64,000 bases of DNA from Mesocentrotus franciscanus (lineage: Eukaryota > Echinodermata > Echinoidea > Camarodonta > Strongylocentrotidae). Every line of letters starts with the position of its first letter. Position 1 is the first letter of the stretch. The notes under the pieces are model-generated. The model had not been told where the DNA came from. It worked only from the letters and a program-made list of their open reading frames with translations, and ran no database searches. The position numbers were made by a program, and so were the translations under genes. The stretch covers positions 20,729,267-20,793,266 of the forward strand of contig CP137671.1 of the NCBI GenBank assembly GCA_037976565.1. Direction: 5' to 3'. This document shows, piece after piece, positions 24,701 to 36,400 of the stretch.

Positions 24701-27700
24701 CATCGAAAGCCTTTTCACTTTCAGCAACTAAACGAGGATATTGTGGTGTGTTGTCTCTCATAGTGGTCACGATTGATTAGTGCAAAGTGAAAAAAATGAC
24801 TTGAAACAATATAATTATTGTACATGTAGAACCACATGCCTTCACCAGGTCAGGTCTAGCACTTGGTAGGTTTGCCAGTGTTATAGATAGGATTATCAAA
24901 TATCAGGTTTTGTTTTCTTTATAAACTATTGATATTTGACTTATTATAAAATCTTTATTCAATCATTAGATGAATTTCATCCAGAATAGCCTTGTCCAGT
25001 AGAACAAGGACACATCTACTAATTTGGTTTCCTTGACTGATATCAAAAGGAGAAAGAATTCGGTACCAAGGAGAGGCACTTCAGTGAAAATGAAATGGGG
25101 CAGCAGGTGGTGGCGGGGAAAATGTTAGCAGTGTCGGAAACCTGGACTTGTACACACCATGGATATGGGAGACATCCCATTACCTGAGCTTGGTTAGTAA
25201 TACATTTTTTTCCTTTCAGATACTTTCTTCTAGATCGTTAATGCACATCATCCAAATTACTTTCTACAAAGAATGTTAACAATACTGAGTACATCTCATA
25301 ATTTGCAGTTGGGTACTAGTAGTGTGTGAAATAGATTAGTTGATATGCTTTTTAAAAATTGGAATTATGTTGAGAGGCTATAATTTTTACACTGGGTTGA
25401 ATTAATGCAATTCACTATTGTTCTTTACCAGAGATTTTGGGAACACAAATGCGGTCCCTTCAACCCGGAGTAGGGGGAGGGTACCAGCCAGAAAAAAATT
25501 ATTAGGTGTGTTTATCTCCATAGTAACTTTAATTTATTTGTTTCTGGGTAAAGTGATATTTAAGCAAACATTAGAATATGTTTATGGTGTAGAATGCTTC
25601 CAATCCAGTCCATTAATTTATCTCATTATTTCTGTTTCATTCTGAATTACTCAAATGCAAATATTATATGTATTGCTTTGCAGTGATTCAGATATGTTCA
25701 CGCCCAATGACCGATGATGCTAAGTTTGACTGCCCAAGGATTGACAGCCTAAAAATGCTCCTAACAGAGTTGAAATGCCCTTCAGAGGTCCAGCAAGGAT
25801 GTAATGTCCCATACATTGACCCCTTTTGATTGAAAACCAGCTGACTTAAAGCTCACAGATTGGTGGTGAGTTATTCCTCATTCTATTTTTTTTGTAGCTA
25901 ATAAAGATATACATGTTAATGTTAATGTAACCAGATACGTGCATAATGCTGAGTATTTTTATTGGTTTTGAAGTTTGACAAACATACTTGAAAATAAATG
26001 AAATTACCACCTTCCAGTATAATTTTATGACAGATATCATTGTCCTAAATAATGGTAAGTTTTTGAAATATGAATCATGCAATTTTCATTCCAGTTAAAG
26101 AAAAGTTATAGTTTTGGGTAATATTCATTACACCAATTAGTATATTTTTAGCATATACTTACATGTACATGTTTGTGAAACTATGAGTTGTGATCAAACA
26201 ACATTCACAAGTGATTTAGAATATTGTGATAAGAACTTAGCAAGTGGTTACCGGTAGGTAAAAATAAGTTTAAAGAATTACCAGATGTATCTTTCTTTAA
26301 ATTCTCTGTTGACATTCACATTGAATCTGCTTACAAAGTGAATATGGATTAATGTTATCACATTGCTAATTGTTGTATAACTACCTTTCAGTTTTTATCC
26401 ACAATTTATTATACATGTATTTGAATTCTGGGTAAACCTGATATGAAGTTGTTGTTGTTTTTTCTTTTTTGGCTGCTATATACATGTACCTACTCCAGCA
26501 TACATGTACTTATCTGTATATAGTATTCCATGATATTTTCTTGTCTCATTTCAAAATTCCTCTGTTGTATGTTTATGCTCCCAATGAAATGAAATAAATG
26601 AATTTAATAAATAATTTTACTTCCAGTGATTCAAATGGCCCCAGTTCTACAAAGGACAGCCCACACACTGACTGCTATCAGAACGATGGTCCACAAATAA
26701 TTGCTCAACAAATTGAGAGCCAAGGGATCCCAAACCCATGGACAACACTGAACAGGTCACTGGTTTTTAGGTAAGTTACATGTTTACACCTGAATGCAAC
26801 TATTGAGTGATATTTAAGAAGTGTCCTTCTATTAAGTTTTTTTTCAGGGGATGTCTATTTTTATTACCTTTGGTTAGTGTACAGTGCAGCTTAGAGAAAT
26901 AAGCTTAGGATTTGCAATTTATGCATTAACTTTGACTGCACTTTCTAAGTTTGTTGAATCATGATGTATGTGTTACGACAACTTCAACACATTCTGTCGA
27001 TTTCATTAGAATATATTTTTGTAAAAAATATCCGTTTGTGGCTTCTACAACCTCATATTCAGTAATTTAGACCAAAGTGAGATTTATTAAATTCAATGAA
27101 CCATCCAAATAAATAAACCAAGACTGATGAGGAATATTGCATATGTGATATTCATTTCTAAACTGCTCTCAAATTTTGTTTCTCTGTGTTAAAGTTCTCA
27201 GACCTGGTGAGGACATCCCAAAGGCAGAATGAAACAGAACCCATGGAGTTGGATACAGACTTTGAGGATGAAGTACACAAAGTGGAATCTGACAAAGAAA
27301 ACTTCCTGTTAGCTGCTGTTGGTCAGTAATAGCACAGCAGATATTTCACCTGTTATATAGGAATTTGTATTCATGTAATTTGAATCATAACCATTCAAAT
27401 TATATACATGTATATATATATATATATTACATAATTCTTTTAATTTTTCCAAGGTTTACAAGTAAAAGATATATCAGTAATGTTCAAAATAACATTGTTA
27501 TCTACACTTGGTTATTCCAAGCCAATAACTAGTACCCATACTACAACATCCTAACTTATAGTATGACTTTATCAGAAAATTACATTACCTTCTTCATGTT
27601 TATTTTGTAGCCTTCATTTGCAATCCTCCACCAGGATCTTAAACTGTAATAGGGTTATTGTCATTTAAATTTAACAACTTAATAAAATAACAATTAATCA

Positions 27701-30700
27701 TGCTACAACATTGTATAATACATGACAATTTAAAGAGGTTTCGTGGGTGGGGGCCACTTGAAGAGCTAAAGGAAAAAATCATAGGAAGGAAGATGGTGTA
27801 TTCTAAGATTTGACTTACCATCTACTGAGGAAATTACATAGAAGTTGGAAGGCTTTAGAATGAGAGCCACTACCTTTATTAGTTAGACATACATTATGTT
27901 AGATTCACATTGTTTAATGCTTTCAATTTCATACAGTAAATCTTCTCCTGTTGGTAGATATTTTCTGATGGGGACGAAGTGTTCATTTGTGAAATGGCTT
28001 TCATTGACAAATTTTAAAGGGATTAAAATGTATTGTTGAAGAATGCGTTGTTGACATTAAATGTATATAGTGGCCTTGCAAACTTCTAATCATCAATTAA
28101 TTGTCCTTCAAGTGACTGATCTTCACCAATATTTCATTGGGGAGCAATAAACTCATGTAATTAATATTAACAAGTTGGTTTAATTATAACTGAATTACTC
28201 TGTATGTATATTCTATTCCCATTTGAGCTTTCAGTGCTTGGCATATCATCTGAATAATTTCTAAAATATATATGATATGTCTTTCTAAACTGATCAGGAA
28301 GGGCACTGGATAATCACCTTCTCTTATCCAGTTCATTGTTGATGCTGATTCTTTAGTAATGAGTAATCTAGCTTAGTTATACATAAATTAAATTTAGAGT
28401 AGATTTCATGTAAAAGCACACTTTGCTTGTGTTATTTGAAAAGGTATTTCCTGTTCTAAAAATGGTATTATGCTGCAGATTCCTTGTGCATAGACTGCAA
28501 GAAATGTAGTCAATTATGCATGAACAATATATGAGCTGTCATATGGAGTAAGTAGATATTAGCTCTATCTCAAAATTACAATATTTATATTCATTGCAAC
28601 ATTTAAAGAATATGTCTAATGTGTAATATTTTGTATGCATCATTTCTAAGTCTTCAAGAATCATCTTTTCTGTGGCGTATTGGTACTGATTAAGAAACTT
28701 GTTGAAATTTGCCAATGTTTTCAACTTGTCCATGAACCTCATTTTGGCTTCATGATTCCATCAAATGTTATAATTGAGTAAATAGAATGTCTTTATATTA
28801 ATGCAAATCCATGGACATTTTTGACACCCCAAATGTGCACACGTATGCATTTAGTATAAGTTGCAATCAAAATTCAAATACATGTAATAGGATGAAAATA
28901 TTATTGTATTGTGCAAATATATTGAGCATAATTTTACGCCGATTTGTAGATTTTTAGCATGCCTCTTGTATTTTGCTACAATTGTGTTTTCTAACAACTA
29001 TGCAGCATTTTCTAATGGTTACATTTAATTGGTGTACAAACAATTAACCATTTGTTTGCTCAAAATGAGGATTAAATATGTATATTATCAATTTAAACCA
29101 TGAATTTCAAAGAGGGAATTTTCTCTTTACTGTAACAGTAAAATATATAACAACACCATGCCCCACACAATTATGGTACCTTGAAAATGATATGATAATA
29201 TGTAATTTAGATACAATGTACCTCTCTGAATTTAAATTCTACTTTCCTTGAGGTAAAGGGAGACATGACTGAGATAGGAATATATAAAAGGTTCTATGAG
29301 ATAGAGAGATTGGAATGAAGAGAGAGGATGTGTGAAGAGAGAGGAAGTGCAGTATTGAGTATCTGCCCAAGATGTGGACATTTTGTGATAAGAGTTGGGA
29401 AATTACTTGATAAACCATGAAGGTATAACATCAAAGCACCGTCTCTCGCGGAAAACTATCCCCAAGCACAAACACCACCCCTCCTGAAAATTACCCCCTG
29501 GGACAAGAACCCCCACAGGACAATTAACCCCAAGAAAGAAAAAAATCTGCTTTTATTAAAAACCAGCTTATTATCAGGGTCGTCTTCCCTTTAATGAACT
29601 GGGGGTAATTGTCCATGGTGGGGGTAGTTTCCCGGAGAGATAATTTTCAGGGGGTGATTGTCCAGGGAGAAATTGTCCTGATACGTACGGTAATGTATAA
29701 TCTACGAATCATATAGCATATGTTACAAACGTTAATCGATTATATGACTGGTAGGCCAACATGAAAGATTCAGAAGAGAACCATTCAGATATAAATTTTA
29801 AAAAGAGGAAAATACGGGATACTTCATGCGAAATAGAGAGAGAGAGAAGGGCTAGAATATTGGAAACAAACGAAAACATCAAGAGAAAAAAAAAGATGTA
29901 AACAAAATATAAATACAGGTTCAAGTGAGATATCAAAGATATACTAACCGTGTGATGCGGTAGGAAAAGATTTAATTGTCCTTGTGACAATTCGTATTGA
30001 GAATGTCATTTTAATGCACCATCAAAATCATATGCCGGTTCGTAAGACTCATCAGTACGCGCAGCTACACAAGGCGCAAGTCTAACGAACCGGCACAGGA
30101 TTAACGCGTGCCGGTTCGTAAGATTTTTCTTAACTACGCGTTCTATGCAAAATGCGCATACGAGTAATCTTACGAACCGGCATACGTATTTGACCATGAA
30201 TGATACCAAAAGTATTTCGTTTCTTGCTGTAATATTGAGTGCATATGAAAGAAAATATTCAACTCTTATTACATATGTAATTCCATGTTGATTAAATGAA
30301 AGTACGGTGTTCAAATGAGCATTTTAAACCGACCGCTGTCTTTAAACGCGATTATCTCGGAAACTTGTTTTCGCGCTGTGAGGCTTCGTATGCCGGTTCG
30401 TAAAATCAGCGACGATATGTTAATATGCACACATGTTATGCAACATCGGAAATCACTTTGTCCCTCAGAAAGGGTGTTAAGTCCTATGTATAAGAAAACC
30501 TTATACCATGTAAGTTAAGGACCCACTGTACATCCCAATCAATTATACCTGAAAGAGTTCTGAGGGTCAAAGTATAATTAAAGTTTATTAATTTATCCCT
30601 TCAAGACACAGCTAGGTGACATCTAAAATTATGATGTGTTGCAGGAGGGACCGCCAAATCGTTAGACCAAGGGCATATACTGTAGGACTAAACCAGCTAA

Positions 30701-33394
30701 AATACAAGTAAAAAGGGACTAAAAGACCCCCACAAAAAATAAATAAAATAAATAAATAAATATGGAACCTGTACTCGTGATATCTTTTTGGATAGTACAG
30801 ATTTCAGATTTCACACTCTCAAATCTTTACAGATCTTAAAACATTATCTGAAAAAGATGTCGAGAAATTGCATGGTCACAAACCTAGCCAGAAATCATGT
30901 CCTCTGGATCCAATGAAAACAAAGCTTGTATTGCATTGCACTGATCGAATCACTGCTTCCAGCCTTTATGAAAATCCTTAATGGGGGGTTCCCACTGTCG
31001 TGCGATCCGTTACGAACCCCACGATTGGCCATTCGTAGCCAATCGTGGAACTTCTCTGAATTGCCAGGTTTGGATACGAGGTGATGTGAGCCGATACGTT
31101 CTGGTACGATTTGGTGCGCTTGGTTGCGATATGGTCACGATTGGTCAATTTCAGGTGACACGATCTGGTCTCCCGTTCAGATACGATCATATGCGTTCCG
31201 ATAGGATTGTCCCGATTGAGTCCACGATTGGGTCTCGATGTGACTCGATCATCACGATCGGGGTCCCCGATTTGGGACGATCGGTAACGTGCAGATACGT
31301 TCGGATACCTTCCGATACGTTCATCACGAACCGATGCGCTCTGTTGCGACAGTATATGGTTGTGGTTGCGGTGTCTTTCACGATTAGGGTCGAGTGATCA
31401 GGATTTGAGCTGCGATTGGACCCGACGGCTATATATACAGGCCGACTGACCATGGACTTCATTGTTTCTTGAACTTCTAGAGTAACCACTACAACCCAAA
31501 ACCATTAATGATGGCAGGAGTTGAAGATGATGACAACATGACATTTGCACTATTATTGTATGCTTATATTATCGCCAGAGAAGAAGAAGAAGACGAGCAG
31601 CAGCCAGACCAGCCACAGCCCCAACCACAAAGGGCCAGGAGAGCTGCAGTCAGGCAATTCTGGGTGCATCCATGGCTCACAGAGGAGAGGAGACAACAGC
31701 TTGGCCAGTTTTCCAGCCTCCTAGACACCCAATTGAGGCTGGACGATCCAGTAGCAATCCAAAACTACACACGGTTAACACCACAGCTCTTTGATGAAGT
31801 CTTGCAAAGGGTAGCCCCAGCAATCGAGAGGAAACGCACCAGTTTCAGGCAACCTCTCTCACCTGGACTGAAACTGGCAGTGACACTGAGGCACCTTGTC
31901 ACTGGAGACAACTATCGGTCCCTTGCGTATGCCTTTAGGTGTGGAGTGTCCAGCATCTCAGAGATGGTTCCAGAAGTGTGCCAGGCAATTGTGCAAGCGT
32001 ACAAAGATGAGGTTTTTAGCCTACCTGTGACCCCTGAAGCCTGGACAGCCATCGCTAACCAGTTTGAGCAGAGATGGAACATCCCCCATGCCATTGGAGC
32101 CCTGGATGGCAAACACATTGCTATAAAGAAGCCACCCCACACTGGCAGCCTGTACTACAATTACAAGGGCTTCTTTTCGATACCACTCCTGGCTCTAGTG
32201 GATGCAGATTACAAATTTGTGTGGATCGAGCTTGGTGGAAAAGGACACATGTCAGATGCTCAGATATTTGGCGACTCTGAGCTGTTCAAGGGCCTGGAAG
32301 AGGAAGGCCTAGGACTCCCCACCCTGCCCTCTGACTGCAAGCCCTGATGACCTCCAAGACATGCCCTTCTTCATCTTGGGTGATGACGCCTTCGCACTCA
32401 GGAACTACCTCATGAAGCCATACGGCAGAAGAGGGATGGCCAGGGAGGAGAGGATTTTCAACTACAGAATATCAAGGGGGAGGAGAGTGGTGGAAAATGC
32501 CTTTGGGATCCTGGCCAATAGATTCAGGTGTTTCCTCGGGACTCTAGAGCAGACGCCCAACACTGTGAAGGATATGGTTGAGGCGGCAGTGGTTCTGCAC
32601 AACCTACTGAGGCAGAGGCATCCAGGCATTGCAGCACAAGAGGCGGACCATGAGGCTGAAAACCACAATGTCGTCCCAGGAGCATGGAGGGACCATGTGG
32701 ACTGGCTAGACGTGAATCAACCTCCTGCACCTCCCAACTCAGCTACAGCAGATGCAAAGCATCAGAGGGAACTCCTGAAGGCCTTCTTCAACTCACCACA
32801 AGGCGCGGTTGCATGGCAGGAAAGGATGGCCGGGCTGGATGACGCGGAAGGTGGAGAGGATGATATTTGATATTTTTATTTTTATTTTTGAAAAATTCAG
32901 GAAATTGATATTCAAGATGCATGCATTTTTGTTCATCCTTACTGACTATTCAAAGTCAATGTTTTAAAGCAATGTAAACTCATTTTAGGGTCATTACAGC
33001 AACGTTGTTAAATCTAGGTGACATGTGTTTACGAATTAAAAAAGGGAGATAATTTTAACTCATTCATTGTCCATGTCATTGCAAGAACAAAAACGTTCAT
33101 GTAAAAGATTTACTATAATGTAATACATTATAAAAGATGTGTAAATAGCAACTGTCGGAACAAAAGCTATTTTCTGACCTTATACTTAATAGTATGGCAC
33201 TATAGGTTACAAGCTGCAAAAGTGTAACAGCTGTATGTATATATCTGTCTATTATGTTATCGAAATAAATAAAGTTGGTATCTATCATTTTCTGATTGTA
33301 TGGGCACAACTTTCTATTTCAAGTCTGCAGATTAATGGTAAACATGTTTACATTACCTTTCCATGATTGATAGGGAGAGAGAGGGAGAAGGAAG

Positions 33395-33426
<32 letters not shown>

Positions 33427-36400
33427 TAGAGAGAGAGAGAGAGAGGGGGAGAGAGAGAGAGAGAGTGGGAGAAGGAAGATTAACAAGAAGAGAGTGTGAG
33501 GTTGAAGAAGCTGATGGAGTGAAGGAAAAGGAGTTACTATGATTAAGGACTATAAAGAGAATGATAGTGAATGAGAAACCAATTAGATGGTTGAGAGAGA
33601 AAGAGAGAGAGAGAGATTTAAAAAAAACAGAGCGAACTGACTAGTCAAAGTCAATTTTTTTAGAGCTAAGTAAATGTTAGGGTAATAACCGCAAAGTTGT
33701 TAAATCTAGGTGACATATCAAATATTAAATAACATGGTAACACTTGCAATACAGCAAGCAATTATCTTCTTAGTCTCAATAGTATACTTTTACTGCATTG
33801 CACGTACAGGTACCATATTATATATTTCTCGTTTGTTAATATTTTAATTGGAATGACTATGCAAAACGAAAAGCTTTGTAAATTCTATTTGCTGTTATTG
33901 TGGAAATAAATGTAATGAAATGAAATGTTACCCCCTTTCCTGTTCATTTTTAAAGAAATCTTTACGGCCAACAACCAATTAATTTTACAGAGACAGCACA
34001 TATTGTTGCTTTGATGAGTTTCTTACTTAGTGAATATGCTATTTTCGGCAATGTCAGGTAAAGGTCAAGGTCACAGAGGTAAAAAAATCACAAACACAAA
34101 TCTTTTTTTCTATCTCTTTTATTTGTTGTAATCATCACATAATGTTCGTTTGAGAGGAAGTGGGTGGCCCTAAAAGGGCCGTTAAGGAGTTTCTGTCTCG
34201 GGGGACTTTTGCCACAAGGAGTCTCTACTGGTCGTCCGGGGTCTGCCTGTGTCTGGTACATGTCTGTGTCATCATCCTCAGCAAGTAGATCAGGGGTATT
34301 GGGTCCCAGCAGGCTGACATAGGAGGCATGTAGGGGGGAGGACAGCGCAGTGTTGATCGCCGTGGTGGTGGTGGCCCTGCCCCTGAGGGTCCTGGCTGTG
34401 GCTTACTGGTTGGTGGTAATGGGCTGGTCATCGGGAGCGTGGGGAACTGTCGGTGGACGTAGCTGCGGTCCTGACTACCCCATACACTGGGTTGAGGCCC
34501 CACATGGCGAGGTGGCCACTGAGAGGGGTGAGGCTGCCACGGGGCCTGCTGGAACTGGAAGGGGGTCTGCTGGTCTTGGCTTGGTGGTGGCTGCATATGG
34601 CTGTGCTCAGCTGCCCGTTGAGCCCTGTGCAGCTCCTGCATGATGTTCGACTCAGCATCCCTCCTGATCTCCCAGGCAACTTGGAAAGGGTCTCCTCCAC
34701 ATACTTTCCAAAGTAGGAGCTGCCAGACGCAACAGTACTTCTGGACATGAATTCCACCAGCAGTTTTTCTGAAAGAGAGAAAGCGAGCGAACTTCTTTAT
34801 TATAGGAATATCATATTTCTAGTCAGTATATCTCCAAGTACAGTCACACTTGTGTCTTAAGCAGCCACCCAGCGGAAGTCAATATTTGGTTGCTTAATAC
34901 AAGTCAAATATAGAAGAAAATGCTGTTTCGGTTAATCTTTAAGATTATCAAGAAAACGGCGATGCCCATGTAGTGCTGAGAAACTGAACATTATTTTTAC
35001 TCTATGCGTCTCTCATACACTTTGGTGGGGAATCTTGTAGATTAATGGGCAAGGATATAATAAATGTCTCAGAATATTTTAAGTTATTTCTAGGGGGGAG
35101 GTTTCCTTTAATGCGAAATCAAATGAAATTGCAATTGTTATTAGGGGAGATAATACTTACTCATTTCTCCAGAGGTCACCTTATCCTCACTGCCCCGTCT
35201 GGAGCCGACCGACCCTGGCTGGGAGGCTGTCTGGGAGGCTGATGGTGAGGCTGATGGTGAGGCTGCTTGGAGTGGTGGTATTGGAGCCCTGCTGGAGGTA
35301 GAGGCAACTACTGAGGTTTGGCTGGTGGAGGGGTTGAGTTCTGTGCCACTGCCACTTGCTGCTGCCGCTGCAAAGGATGCCACATTTCTGGCATCTACCG
35401 TCTCAATGTGAAGGATCAAAAAAGAGAACTTGTCCCACACCCACTTCTCTGTGCTGTTCATGTCAGTAATGGCATCTCCTCCAGACCCACTCTTCTTGGC
35501 GCGTTTCTTCAACCGGCCCATCATGGTCCTCATGCTTGCATACCATACTTTCAGTTGCGCCACAGAAGTGTTAATCTTTGCAGCCTGTGCAGCCCAGAGA
35601 TCCTCCTTCTGGGTGACATCCTTGAAGCCTGCAAGGCGTTTGCTGTATATGACCTCATTTGTCATGAGGAACTCAATTATTTCTTCCTTTTCCTCTTCAG
35701 TAAAGGCAGTTACTGTTTTCTTCCTCTTGGCTTTCTGGGTAGGGGTGGTCTTCTCTGCCTCCTCTGGTACCGGCCCTGGCTGGACTGGTTCAGGCTCAGG
35801 GGGTGGGACAGCCTGTCCCTTTCCTTCTTTCGTCTGGTACCCTTGGGTGGCATCTCTCAACGGCTCCAAAAATTACTAGTAAAAGCAAGTTGACTGAAAA
35901 GATGCGCCTTATTCAAGTGAAGATCGCTAAATGAGGCATTCAATCTTGTCCGGTATATATTATATGGGCGCAAGAACTCGTAACAGATCGTGAACGTCCG
36001 TGAAAGAGCGTGACTTCTCGAATCTACTCGCATTCACTCGCATCTACTCGCATTCACTCGCATCTACTCGTATCAACTTGTATCTGCTCTTGAGTCATTC
36101 ATGTCAGGTCGTGAGCAATGGTACCTGACAGAGCGTCACAGAGCGTGACAGATCATGGGAGATCGCAGCACATCTCAACAGAGCGTGGTGTTTGTCTTGT
36201 TCAAGGTTGATCCCGATCACCACGATTAGGAAGCACGATTAAATGCGATATGTTGCGCTTTGTTACGATCCAATATGATCTGATGCGATGATCACGATTG
36301 ACAATTATCGTGTTGATCGTAGAAAATTTTGAACCGTCCAAAAAATTTCTACGATCAACGCGATTACCACGACTGACCTCAAGATCTGATAATATCTGAT

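Larger units (their letters stand above)
23742..30419. mobile_element. Candidate 6.7-kb unit bounded by 38-bp terminal inverted repeats
   Basis: The left end (23742-23779) and right end (30382-30419) are inverted copies: catatcgtcRctgatttta then cgaaccggcatacgaagc, with only one mismatch over about 37 bp. The core ttacgaaccggcat (or its complement) recurs close inside both ends: three times at 23.75-23.99 kb and five times at 30.03-30.41 kb, in both orientations. No clear target-site duplication was found. It sits inside the large NLR intron. No known transposase was recognised inside; the only gene-like sequence is the exon set at 25.2-27.3 kb. The superfamily is undetermined. Confidence 0.55.

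Noticed and set aside
34350..34716. + strand ORFs at 34.3-34.7 kb and 35.3-35.9 kb
   Set aside because: Antisense shadows of the GC-rich Harbinger second gene.
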